Assembly (NCBI GenBank): GCA_023251335.1
Contig: JAHEZA010000009.1
Coordinates: forward strand, 1-17,414
From: Chitinophagaceae bacterium
Lineage (GTDB): Bacteria > Bacteroidota > Bacteroidia > Chitinophagales > Chitinophagaceae
Direction of reading: 5' to 3'
Length of the DNA: 17,414 nt
The translations under genes were made by a program, and so were the position numbers. Positions 7,173 through 14,428 of the stretch are shown here, piece by piece. Every line of letters begins with the position of its first letter. Within the stretch, counting starts at the first letter, position 1. The notes below the pieces were generated by a model. The model was not told the DNA's origin. It searched no databases and was given only the letters and a program-made list of their open reading frames with translations.

Positions 7173-8300
7173 TTATTTTGCCACAAGGTCGCCGTCCACG
7201 AGTAATCGCGTAATTGGATTGCTTCTTTCCACGACGCGTTTCACCCTTTTTAAGAAGCCACCGACTTTTGATTTTTTGAATTCATCGGCAGTAACATCAT
7301 AAAAAACATAATTTTGATTATTGACATCCGCATCTCCAACGTAAGAAACGGTTTGTGCATGAGTTGCCTCCGAAGCCTCTGTTTTGTTTTCATTTTGCTG
7401 GATAGCGATTTGATCGCCCGCCAACGGAGTTTCAGCTTTTTCAGTGATACCCGTTAATTTCTCAGGCTGTTTGTCTAAAACAGCCAGTTGCTGGTCAATA
7501 TTGGGTTTTGATACAATTATTTTTTCCTCCATGGGTTTCTTTTGTGTTTTTTTCTCACTAATTGCAACGGATTCTCTTTTTATTTTTTGCTCTTTTAAAA
7601 CAGGTTCTTCAATTTCTTTCTTCTTCTGCTCTACCCTTTCAGGTTCCGTAGTTTTTGTGGAAGAAACAATATTATTTTCTTCTGTAACGGGTTTTTCAGA
7701 AATGATATTTGTATCAGGATTTGTTTGTTTTTCAGGCGATTTTTGAATGCTATTATTTACCGTTGTCGCCACAGGTGGGGATACCCGGCTTTTATTCAAA
7801 TAAGAAATGGAAACCCATAATCCTGCACCGATAAAGACCGCGGCCGCCAGTGATCTCCACAAAATAACAGGAATTACCTTTCCGGATTTTTCTTTCCTGT
7901 ACAATTGTTTTTTTAAAGGATATACAACTAAATTTTCAGGGATTAGCTTGCTCTTTTCAATCAAATCAAACTCTGTTTTCAGTGTTTGATTTCTGACAAT
8001 AAATTGTTCTGTTTCAATTTTTTGTTCTTCAGAAAGTTCATTATCATGATAGAGAACAAAAATTTCCTCATAGTTATTTTCATTGATAAAAGACGATTCT
8101 TTCTTAAGTAAAAAGGATTTATCCAATAGCTTTACTTTTTCATCAGGAGAATTTACAGTAAGTTTCATCATACTGAATTCTCCCTTAAGGTCAGGATTTT
8201 CCTGAACGAATATTTCTACTATCTTTCTTTCTGTTTTTGATAATTCATTATCAGCGTACAGTAAAAAGAATTCTTCGTAATTATTTCTGTTGATGTTCAT
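7173..8300 (-). CDS. Membrane anti-sigma factor with duplicated N-terminal module
   Basis: A 375-residue predicted inner-membrane protein that probably sequesters the ECF sigma factor encoded just upstream. Two copies of one module lie at residues 6-45 and 75-114. Each begins NNYEE, continues with an LYxDNELS motif and ends LKxEF, with about 20 of 40 positions identical. This module is typical of the cytoplasmic N-terminus of Bacteroidota anti-sigma factors and lacks the HxxxCxxC zinc motif of zf-HC2/ZAS proteins. A single membrane helix at about 146-168 (ILWRSLAAAVFIGAGLWVSI) separates it from a periplasmic region. That region (170-330) is low-complexity and rich in Lys, Glu, Thr, Pro and Gln, and ends in a basic stretch (FKKSKVGGFLKRVKRVVER). 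The start is two bases after the sigma stop, indicating translational coupling. The sigma partner is inferred from position. Confidence 0.78.
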   Translation of the reverse strand: MNINRNNYEEFFLLYADNELSKTERKIVEIFVQENPDLKGEFSMMKLTVNSPDEKVKLLDKSFLLKKESSFINENNYEEIFVLYHDNELSEEQKIETEQFIVRNQTLKTEFDLIEKSKLIPENLVVYPLKKQLYRKEKSGKVIPVILWRSLAAAVFIGAGLWVSISYLNKSRVSPPVATTVNNSIQKSPEKQTNPDTNIISEKPVTEENNIVSSTKTTEPERVEQKKKEIEEPVLKEQKIKRESVAISEKKTQKKPMEEKIIVSKPNIDQQLAVLDKQPEKLTGITEKAETPLAGDQIAIQQNENKTEASEATHAQTVSYVGDADVNNQNYVFYDVTADEFKKSKVGGFLKRVKRVVERSNPITRLLVDGDLVAK

Positions 8301-8302
8301 GT

Positions 8303-8788
8303 TTAAAGTACGTTTTCAGGTTTTACAAGGTAATTCTTCAATTGTATCCTTGCCCGGTGCAGGTAAACTTTTACCTGGCTTATGCTCAAAGAAGTAATTA
8401 CCGCTATTTCTTCATAACTATATCCTTCATAATCTTTTAGCAAAACAAGGCTTCGCTGCGTTTCATTTAGTCTGTATAATGCCTGGTTCAATAATTTCTT
8501 TACTTCGTGTTGTGGTTCTCTTGTTGTTGTTAGCGAAGAAGAAAAATCGTCTTCGAGTTTTACTCTTTTGTTTTTTCTTATCAGGTCTATCATCTGGTGA
8601 TACGCCACAGTAAACAAATAAGATTTGCATTTTTCATTCTCTACTTTGTCCCGGTTGATCCACATTTTTTCAAACGAGGCCTGCACCACATCTTTGGCAT
8701 CCTCTTCATGCCGTAAATTTTTTACAATAAATCGGTAAACGTTATCGGCATAAAGGTTTACACAATCATTAAATTCTTTCTCAGTCAT
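8303..8788 (-). CDS. ECF-family RNA polymerase sigma factor
   Basis: A 161-residue sigma-70 family factor of the extracytoplasmic-function type, which directs RNA polymerase to a small regulon. Region 2 spans about residues 8-75, with YRFIVKNLRHEEDAKDVVQ and the -10 recognition part SYLFTVAYHQMIDLIRKNKR. Region 4 spans about 100-155, with LNETQRSLVLLKDYEGYSYEEIA and the helix-turn-helix LSISQVKVYLHRARIQLK. A charged linker joins the two, and there is no region 1 or 3, as expected. It is the first gene of a three-gene operon with the anti-sigma factor (2-base gap) and the barrel protein. An ECF-like promoter upstream suggests autoregulation. The stimulus is unknown. Confidence 0.93.
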   Translation of the reverse strand: MTEKEFNDCVNLYADNVYRFIVKNLRHEEDAKDVVQASFEKMWINRDKVENEKCKSYLFTVAYHQMIDLIRKNKRVKLEDDFSSSLTTTREPQHEVKKLLNQALYRLNETQRSLVLLKDYEGYSYEEIAVITSLSISQVKVYLHRARIQLKNYLVKPENVL

Positions 8789-8831
8789 AAAATCATGGTA
8801 ATTTTTAATTCCATCAGCCTGCTTTTCATAT

Positions 8832-8859
8832 AATACGCATTACTCAATTAAAAGTTACA
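8832..8859 (-). promoter_or_regulatory. Predicted ECF-type promoter of the sigma operon
   Basis: On the minus strand, TGTAAC (8859-8854) and CGTATT (8837-8832) are 16 bases apart. This matches the GTAAC / CGTnTT pattern common before autoregulated ECF sigma genes in Bacteroidota. The -10 element is about 43 bases before the ATG at 8788. Autoregulation is inferred from the pattern. Confidence 0.55.
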
Positions 8860-8905
8860 TTTTATTCAAAAGATTTTTTAGGCTAAATTTCTATTGAATT
8901 CATTG

Positions 8906-8913
8906 TAGGTTTG
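8906..8913 (+). promoter_or_regulatory. Bacteroidota -7 promoter element for kbl
   Basis: TAGGTTTG matches TAnnTTTG exactly and ends 21 bases before the kbl ATG. The nearest TTG (8894-8896) is too close to be a standard -33 element. Together with the minus-strand ECF promoter this makes 8789-8934 a divergent promoter region. Confidence 0.5.
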
Positions 8914-8934
8914 TGGCAACAAAAATAAACAAGT

Positions 8935-10131
8935 ATGAACGACAATTTTGCAAAGCGGTTAAACAAGGAAATTGAAGACATAAAATTTGCCGGCCTTTAT
9001 AAAAATGAGAGGATTATTACCAGCGAGCAAGGCGCGGAAATTCAGGTTGGCGGAAAAACTGTATTGAATTTTTGTGCCAATAATTACCTTGGTCTGGCAT
9101 CACATCCGAAAATGATTGCAGCATCAAAAAAAGTCACCAATGAACGAGGATATGGATTGAGCAGTGTACGTTTTATCTGCGGCACACAGGATATTCATAA
9201 AGAACTGGAAAAAAAGATTTCCGATTTTCTGGGAACAGAAGATACTATTTTATATGCTGCTTGCTTTGACGCAAACGGTGGCGTTTTTGAACCCCTGTTC
9301 GGAGAAGAAGACGCGATCATTTCTGATGCATTAAATCATGCGAGTATTATTGATGGTGTTCGCTTGTGCAAGGCACAGCGTTTCCGTTATGAGCATAATA
9401 ATATGGAAGACCTTGAGAATAAACTGAAAGAAACACAGAAATTAAGAAGCAGGATAATTGTTACCGATGGCTCATTCAGCATGGACGGCACGATTGCGCA
9501 GGTTGATAAGATTTGTGCATTGGCAGAAAAATATGATGCAATAATAATGGTAGATGATTCGCATTCCACGGGATTTATTGGCAAAACTGGACGTGGTACT
9601 CATGAATATTGCGGCGTAATGGGAAAGGTAGATATCATCACCGGAACATTGGGTAAAGCATTAGGCGGTGCCAACGGAGGTTTTACTTCCGGAAAAAAAG
9701 AAATCATTGAAATGCTGCGCCAGCGCAGCCGGCCTTATTTATTCAGTAATACATTGGCGCCAAATATTGTGGGCGCTTCCATCGCGGTTTTTGATATGCT
9801 TAGCGAAACGACTGATTTGCGTGATAAATTAGAAAGCAATACCCAATATTTCAGGAAAAAAATGACGGAAGCCGGGTTTGATATAAAACCAGGGGAACAT
9901 CCTATTGTACCAATTATGCTTTATGATGCTGTATTATCTCAACAGTTTGCTTCCCGATTATTGGAAGAAGGTATCTATGTTATAGGATTTTTTTTTCCTG
10001 TGGTGGCAAAAGGGCAGGCAAGAATCCGTGTACAATTGAGCGCCGCACATGAGCAAAAACATTTGGATAAAGCGATCGAAGCATTCACCAAAGTAGGTAA
10101 GGAATTGGGAGTGTTAAAACAGAATGATTAA
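8935..10131 (+). CDS. kbl: Glycine C-acetyltransferase (2-amino-3-ketobutyrate CoA ligase)
   Basis: A PLP enzyme that converts 2-amino-3-oxobutyrate and CoA to glycine and acetyl-CoA, the second step of threonine breakdown after threonine dehydrogenase. At 398 residues it matches Kbl length. Alpha-oxoamine synthase family marks are NFCANNYLGLASHP, GYGLSSVRFICGTQ, SDALNHASIIDG (cofactor-stacking His135), DGSFSMDGTIA, VDDSHSTGFIG (Asp and His contacting PLP) and TGTLGKALGGANGG with the Schiff-base lysine near 241. The C-terminal domain contains HPIVPIMLYDA and RIRVQLSAAHE. Other members of the family (BioF, HemA, Spt) share the fold, but the SSVRFICGTQ pattern and length favour Kbl. It has its own promoter; tdh is not in the window. 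Confidence 0.93.
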   Translation: MNDNFAKRLNKEIEDIKFAGLYKNERIITSEQGAEIQVGGKTVLNFCANNYLGLASHPKMIAASKKVTNERGYGLSSVRFICGTQDIHKELEKKISDFLGTEDTILYAACFDANGGVFEPLFGEEDAIISDALNHASIIDGVRLCKAQRFRYEHNNMEDLENKLKETQKLRSRIIVTDGSFSMDGTIAQVDKICALAEKYDAIIMVDDSHSTGFIGKTGRGTHEYCGVMGKVDIITGTLGKALGGANGGFTSGKKEIIEMLRQRSRPYLFSNTLAPNIVGASIAVFDMLSETTDLRDKLESNTQYFRKKMTEAGFDIKPGEHPIVPIMLYDAVLSQQFASRLLEEGIYVIGFFFPVVAKGQARIRVQLSAAHEQKHLDKAIEAFTKVGKELGVLKQND

Positions 10132-10155
10132 ATTTGGAGAGTTAAAAACAAAAAA

Positions 10156-10251
10156 ATGCGTATCTGCAATATATCCATGTCAGGATCAGGATACAATAAA
10201 CTTGATTTAAAAGAAGACAATCTTTCTTTTTCAGAACTACTTGAAATGTGA
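10156..10251 (+). CDS. Possible 31-codon ORF or gene remnant between kbl and the TA cassette
   Basis: ATG to TGA encodes 31 residues (begins MRICNISMSGSGYNKLD, ends FSELLEM). It resembles no family I know, and no promoter element is evident. It could be a short peptide gene, an eroded gene fragment or chance. The rest of 10132-10336 contains an inverted repeat (10258-10280) and no other coding signal. Confidence 0.2.
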   Translation: MRICNISMSGSGYNKLDLKEDNLSFSELLEM

Positions 10252-10257
10252 GAAAAG

Positions 10258-10280
10258 CATGGTTTTGCAAAATAACCATG
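10258..10280. promoter_or_regulatory. Inverted repeat upstream of the DUF433 antitoxin gene, operator candidate
   Basis: CATGGTT (10258-10264) and AACCATG (10274-10280) are perfect 7-bp arms around a 9-base centre that is itself near-palindromic (TTTTGCAAAA, 10263-10272). The site lies 56 bases before the antitoxin ATG. Toxin-antitoxin operons are often repressed by their own proteins at such repeats; binding here is a guess. Confidence 0.35.
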
Positions 10281-10336
10281 AAGTGAATAGACGAAGAAAT
10301 TAATGCTACTGGAATTAAAAATTAAAAAGACTTCTT

Positions 10337-10564
10337 ATGGATACTACATTATTGAACCGAATTACAACAAACCCTTTAGTGCTAACGGGCAAGCCTGTTA
10401 TAAGAGGTATGCGAATTTCTGTGGAACAAGTTTTAAAAATGTTGTCCCGTGGAATATCACATCAGGAAATAATTGAAGAATATCCTTTATTGGAAGAAGA
10501 TGATATCAGAGCATGTTTATTATTTGCCGCGTCAAAAGTTTCAAAGGAAGAACTCATGGCATGA
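10337..10564 (+). CDS. DUF433-family antitoxin
   Basis: A 75-residue DUF433 protein, a family with a small winged/homeodomain-like helix-turn-helix fold found as the antitoxin partner of DUF5615 PIN-like toxins. The core signature is complete: RITTNPLVLTGKPVIRGMRISVEQVLKMLSRG in outline, then the GISHQEIIEEYPLLEEDDIRA block and the closing helix ACLLFAASKVSKEE. It should bind DNA and neutralise the toxin. Its TGA overlaps the toxin ATG by four bases (ATGA at 10561-10564), the usual coupled arrangement. The antitoxin frame is intact although its toxin gene is broken, as expected if loss of the toxin came first and is harmless. Confidence 0.85.
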   Translation: MDTTLLNRITTNPLVLTGKPVIRGMRISVEQVLKMLSRGISHQEIIEEYPLLEEDDIRACLLFAASKVSKEELMA

Positions 10565-10922
10565 CTACAGAAACCTCATTAAAATTTATTATTGATGTTG
10601 GAGTTGGACGAAGTATTGAAGAATGGCTTAAATCACAAGATTTTAAAGTTATAGCTATTCGTTTCGTGAATCCTGAAATGGAGGACTTTCAAATTGTTCA
10701 AATCGCTAATGCAGAAGATGGAGTAATTATCACAATGGATAAGGATTTTGAGAATTAGTTTTTAAGGAAAATATTGCACATAAAGGAATTCTATTATTAA
10801 GATTAGAAGATGCAGGTAGTGAGGAGAAACTAGCTGTTATACAGAACATAATTCCATTCCATTTGGAAAAATTAAAGCATAATTTTTCTGTTTATCAAAA
10901 CGGAAAATTAAGAACCAGATAA
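10561..10922 (+). pseudogene. DUF5615 PIN-like toxin gene with one-base frameshift
   Basis: Frame 1 starts at ATG 10561 and gives a typical DUF5615 N-terminus (FIIDVGVGRSIEEWLKSQ, then GVIITMDKDF), but hits TAG at 10756-10758 right after DKDFEN. From 10752 the -1 frame continues the family pattern (ELVFKENIAHKGILLLRL) for 56 codons to TAA at 10920-10922. Inserting one G at 10750-10751 (GA to GGA) restores DKDFGELVF, the expected sequence, and a protein of about 120 residues. The acidic residues of the PIN-like site (the IIDV and DKDF aspartates) lie before the break. Frame 2 has TGA at 10749-10751 just ahead of the junction, which argues against programmed -1 slippage. A true mutation is likely; a sequencing error cannot be excluded. 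Confidence 0.85.
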
Positions 10923-10923
10923 C

Positions 10924-12303
10924 ATGACAGAAAACGAAGCAACCTTCATCGCAAAAAGCACGATAAAAAGTGCCGATATAGAACATCGCCAGAAAATTAA
11001 TTTCAATATCGGTAAGTACAACGCAGTTGTACCACTGGGTAAGCAGCAGTTTGCTGATATTAACCTTGTAAAAGAAAGGGCCAAAAATATTAAATGGCGC
11101 GCACTGGAAACTCTTGACCAACATCTGGAAGAATTTGAAATGCAATTCACTAAACGGGGTGGAAAAGTAATCTGGGCAGAAAATTCACAGGAAGCCTTAG
11201 ACGAAATCCTTGCCATTTGCAAAGAAAAAAATTGCAAGACGGTTGTGAAAAGCAAAAGTATGGTCACAGAAGAAATTCATTTGAATCATTTTTTGGAAGA
11301 AAACGGAATTGAAAGTGTAGAAACGGACCTTGGCGAATATATTCAGCAATTAGATGGAGAACCACCCTATCATATTGTAACTCCGGCAATGCATAAAAGC
11401 AAAGAAGATGTTGCCAAACTCTTTGCGGACAAATTAGGCACATCATCCAAACTTTCGCCGGAAGAATTAACGCAGGTGGCGAGAGAAAATTTAAGAGAAA
11501 AATATGTGCAGGCAGAGATAGGAATTACAGGGGCCAATTTTATTATTGCCGATATCGGTGGCATTGCTATTACAGAAAATGAAGGAAATGCAAGATTAAG
11601 TTCTGCATGGCCTAAAACATACATTGCAATTGCAGGCATTGAGAAAATGATTTCTTCAGTTACCGACCTCGCATTAATGTGGCCGTTACTGGCCACTTAT
11701 GGAACCGGGCAGAAAGTAACAGTTTACAATAGTATTATTTGTGGACCAAAACAACCAGGGGAAACCGATGGCCCCGATGAAATGTATGTTATTTTCTTAG
11801 ATAATAACCGTACCAATATTCTTGCGAACGAAAGACAAAGAGAAAGCCTTTATTGTATCCGTTGTGGCGCTTGTTTAAATGTTTGCCCTGTTTATAAAAA
11901 CATCGGCGGCCACAGTTATGGAAGCACCTATACAGGACCAATTGGAAGTGTAATTACTCCCAATATGAATGGACTCGAAGAATATAAACATTTGAGTTAC
12001 GCCTCGTCTTTGTGTGGCGCATGCACAGAAGTTTGCCCGGTAAAAATAAATCTTCATAAACTATTATTGGTAAACCGGAAAGAAAGTGTGGAACAGGGAA
12101 TGACGACCTTTTCAGAAAAAATGGCGTGGAAAATATGGAAAACGGCATCCCTAAAGAGAGGTATAATGAATATGGGAAATGGCGGCCTGAAAACCAAAAT
12201 CGTAAATAAGTTATTTAAGGATTGGGATAAACATCATGCCCCACTTGAGTTTAGCAAAAAGACTTTTAATGAAATGTGGAAAGAAGAAAGGAAACTAAAG
12301 TAG
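10924..12303 (+). CDS. lutB: LutB/LldF-family L-lactate oxidation iron-sulfur protein
   Basis: Cytoplasmic subunit of the LutABC-type L-lactate oxidation system, which oxidises lactate to pyruvate. It has 459 residues, close to B. subtilis LutB. The N-terminal LUD domain spans about 60-300, with VVKSKSMVTEEIHLN, GITGANFIIADIGGIAITENEGN and a block near CGPKQPGETDGPD. Two Fe-S motifs follow: CxxCxxCxxxCP at C311, C314, C317 and C321, and CxxCxxxCP at C364, C367 and C371. A C-terminal helical tail completes it. The gene starts one base after the stop of the broken toxin frame, so the TA cassette seems inserted directly upstream. lutA and lutC are not in the window and no promoter is evident, so how it is expressed is unclear. 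Confidence 0.9.
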   Translation: MTENEATFIAKSTIKSADIEHRQKINFNIGKYNAVVPLGKQQFADINLVKERAKNIKWRALETLDQHLEEFEMQFTKRGGKVIWAENSQEALDEILAICKEKNCKTVVKSKSMVTEEIHLNHFLEENGIESVETDLGEYIQQLDGEPPYHIVTPAMHKSKEDVAKLFADKLGTSSKLSPEELTQVARENLREKYVQAEIGITGANFIIADIGGIAITENEGNARLSSAWPKTYIAIAGIEKMISSVTDLALMWPLLATYGTGQKVTVYNSIICGPKQPGETDGPDEMYVIFLDNNRTNILANERQRESLYCIRCGACLNVCPVYKNIGGHSYGSTYTGPIGSVITPNMNGLEEYKHLSYASSLCGACTEVCPVKINLHKLLLVNRKESVEQGMTTFSEKMAWKIWKTASLKRGIMNMGNGGLKTKIVNKLFKDWDKHHAPLEFSKKTFNEMWKEERKLK

Positions 12304-12421
12304 CTTCCCAAGTAAGGCCAATTGACAGTAAAAGAACTTTTAATGAAGATTCTTATTTAGCTGCAATAGCAAAATACTTTTAGTGGCTGATGAGAAAATT
12401 ACTGTCTGCAAAAATAAGAAG

Positions 12422-12721
12422 ATGAAAATATTAGTGTTGCCCTTGATTGTAACTTTCCTACCAATAATGGTTTTGTTTTTAGTACTTAAATATTGGGCTG
12501 GAAATAAAAATATTCCTCTTGTCTATAAAATTGTTTTGAGCGTTTTGTTCATGGCCGTTAGCGCGTTATCCGCATATTATGCCGTATTAATTTCAATTGA
12601 AGGTATGGCTGAAAAACAGATCCAGTGTATGACAGGCGCAATTGTCTTTATACCCCTTGGACTTTTAAATGTAACAGGCATCCCACTTTTACTATTTTCA
12701 AAGAATAGGACTTTATACTGA
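12422..12721 (+). CDS. Hypothetical small membrane protein (about three helices)
   Basis: An unrecognised protein of 99 residues from the ATG at 12422. A GTG at 12383 would add 13 charged residues with one Cys (VADEKITVCKNKK when read literally) and is the alternative start; I prefer the ATG because the MKILVLPL beginning looks like a membrane-protein start. Hydrophobic segments are at about 3-24, 35-55 and 68-90 (for example PLIVTFLPIMVLFLVLKYW and GAIVFIPLGLLNVTGIPLLL). The middle loop has ISIEGMAEKQIQC. It lies between lutB and the prenyltransferase gene with ordinary gaps. No domain or function can be assigned. Confidence 0.55.
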   Translation: MKILVLPLIVTFLPIMVLFLVLKYWAGNKNIPLVYKIVLSVLFMAVSALSAYYAVLISIEGMAEKQIQCMTGAIVFIPLGLLNVTGIPLLLFSKNRTLY

Positions 12722-12771
12722 AGAATTAAAAAGCAATTCCCAATCAAAAAACCTTCCCCGCCGAAATGAAG

Positions 12772-12779
12772 TAATTTTG
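12772..12779 (+). promoter_or_regulatory. Bacteroidota -7 promoter element for the PNPOx-UbiA gene
   Basis: TAATTTTG matches TAnnTTTG exactly and ends 44 bases before the ATG at 12824, so the fusion gene probably has its own promoter separate from the small membrane-protein gene. No -33 TTG was seen. Confidence 0.5.
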
Positions 12780-12823
12780 CCGCCGGTATTATTATTGATA
12801 GTTGTATTTTAAATATTCAACTG

Positions 12824-14356
12824 ATGGCACAACGCAGCAAACAAGAAGTTTTAGATTATTTATCCCGGGCGGAGGTGGCGGCGGTAGGAACGTCCAATAT
12901 GGGAACGCCCCGTCAGCGAATGATGCACTTTGGAGCAGATGATGACTTCAATATTTATGTCAGCAGCATGAAGGGCGATCCAAAAGTGATTCAATGGAGT
13001 AATATTCCCGAAACAGCTTTATTAATACACCAGGGCAAATCTTTTATGGAAATGGAAGAATGCGAGGTGATTGGCCGGGCAGAAATTATAAAAGATAAAG
13101 CAGAGCGTGAGAAGGCTCTTGAATTGATGAATGTTCGTTCGCCGATAGTGGCCAATTTCGTGAAGATAGGCGCAACAGACCGATTAGAGTTTATTCGCAT
13201 AAAACCTTTTATTGTTAAATATCGTTTCGTGCCCGAGATTTTGCAGGGGGAGAAACCAACAATATTTGAGTTTCCGCAAAACAGGGAATCTTTCAGTACG
13301 TGGGATGATTTGAAATCCAAAGCACGTGCCTGGAAAGAAGCAGTACGGCCTTTGTCATTGACTGCTTCATTAATTCCTCTTTTACTTGGCGGAGCGATTG
13401 CTTTTTCAGTAATACATACCATCAATGTATTCTTGTTTTTATTAACGCTTATTGGCGGCGTCATGATACAGGCAGGAACCAATATGATCAACGATTGGAA
13501 AGATGCTGATCGTGATAATGAAAATGTAGAAGGCATCCGTCCATTCACAGGCGGTTCACGTATGATTCAACTTGGTTTGGTTTCCCGTTCCGACATGGGA
13601 TTCTTTGGGATCGTTTTATGTTGCGTCGCTTTTTTAATCGGTGCATACCTTGTTGCGGTAAGTGGTTGGGGATTGATCCCATTAATTTTTTATGGATTGC
13701 TCGCCGGATTATTTTACACAGGTGAGAAGGGAAAGTTTTCCTTTATTAATTTGGCGCCTGGCTTTGCAGAGTTTTTAATCGCCACCACGTTCGGGGTTAT
13801 GATGACGATGGGTGCATTTTATGTACAAACAGGTTATTATTCATTGCAGGCATTTTTAATTTCATTACCCGTTGCTATTTTTATTTCAAATGTATTATTG
13901 ATCAATCAGTTTCAGGATGCAGAATCAGATATGAAATCCGGGAAAAACACATTGGTAGTGCGTTTGGGGAAAAGGAAAGCGAAGAATATCCTGATCACTT
14001 GTTTTGTAGTCGCCTATTGCATTATTGCATTATTGCCTTTAGTTGGTTACGCGCCTTACACTTTTTATGTGGCATTTCTTTCTCTGCCGTTTGCATTCCA
14101 GGCAATCCGCTATGCTCAGAAAAATTATGATAAAAATTCTGCGGACCTGATTCCAAGCAATGCACATACAGCCATCACACATTTATTTACAGGGTTACTT
14201 TTAGTATTCGCTTTTCTATTAACGGGCCTGGGTTTTATTATTCCGTCATTGTACCTGGCTGCTTCTCTTTTATTGGTGTTCTGGGTCTGGCATTATATTG
14301 AGAGGCAGAGAAAAACGATGAATAATTTCCGCGTAGCCATCGGCAAAAAAGAATGA
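12824..14356 (+). CDS. PNPOx-like split-barrel domain fused to MenA-type UbiA prenyltransferase
   Basis: A 510-residue two-domain protein. Residues 1-140 form a PNPOx-like FMN-binding split barrel of the general-stress-protein type (AVGTSNMGTPRQRMMHFG, FNIYVSSMKGDPKV, EECEVIGRAEI, IRIKPFIVKYRF). After a 25-residue linker the UbiA domain starts at about 168 (ARAWKEAVRPLSLTASLIPLLLG, as in MenA). It carries the first Asp motif N223-D-xx-D227-xxx-D231 followed by GIRPFTGGSRMIQ, and the second, N361-xxx-D365-xxx-D369, followed by GKNTLVVRLGKRKA. Both bind Mg-prenyl diphosphate, so activity is likely. About eight or nine membrane helices follow. The substrate is probably an aromatic acid such as 1,4-dihydroxy-2-naphthoate, inferred from the MenA-like motifs only. 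The role of the soluble domain is unknown; no start is more suitable inside the ORF. Confidence 0.85.
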   Translation: MAQRSKQEVLDYLSRAEVAAVGTSNMGTPRQRMMHFGADDDFNIYVSSMKGDPKVIQWSNIPETALLIHQGKSFMEMEECEVIGRAEIIKDKAEREKALELMNVRSPIVANFVKIGATDRLEFIRIKPFIVKYRFVPEILQGEKPTIFEFPQNRESFSTWDDLKSKARAWKEAVRPLSLTASLIPLLLGGAIAFSVIHTINVFLFLLTLIGGVMIQAGTNMINDWKDADRDNENVEGIRPFTGGSRMIQLGLVSRSDMGFFGIVLCCVAFLIGAYLVAVSGWGLIPLIFYGLLAGLFYTGEKGKFSFINLAPGFAEFLIATTFGVMMTMGAFYVQTGYYSLQAFLISLPVAIFISNVLLINQFQDAESDMKSGKNTLVVRLGKRKAKNILITCFVVAYCIIALLPLVGYAPYTFYVAFLSLPFAFQAIRYAQKNYDKNSADLIPSNAHTAITHLFTGLLLVFAFLLTGLGFIIPSLYLAASLLLVFWVWHYIERQRKTMNNFRVAIGKKE

Positions 14357-14428
14357 GAACCGATTTTTTTGATGAAATATTTTTACAGTAAAGCAACAAT
14401 TTTTACAGATTTCTATTCACCAAAAATC

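Noticed and set aside
10513..10560. Earlier ATG at 10513 for the DUF5615 toxin
   Set aside because: It lies deep inside the DUF433 gene; the ATGA overlap at 10561 and the family N-terminus (short lead then FIIDV) favour 10561.
10740..10770. Programmed ribosomal frameshift in the DUF5615 gene
   Set aside because: No slippery heptamer is present, and a -1 slip at TTT leads directly to TGA (10749-10751); a one-base deletion explains the data better.
12251..12347. Near-repeat of AAAAGACTTTTAATGAA in the lutB tail (12256-12273) and just after its stop (12330-12347)
   Set aside because: Short and A/T-rich; a small in-frame stretch follows (…KRTFNED…KYF) but it is too short to call a gene or duplication.
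12991..13548. 185-codon minus-strand ORF opposite the PNPOx-UbiA gene
   Set aside because: Antisense shadow of a well-conserved two-domain protein; Ser/Ile-rich composition without any domain.
14357..14428. Terminator between the convergent fusion gene and purH
   Set aside because: T-rich with a repeated TTTTTACAG, but no convincing hairpin could be drawn.
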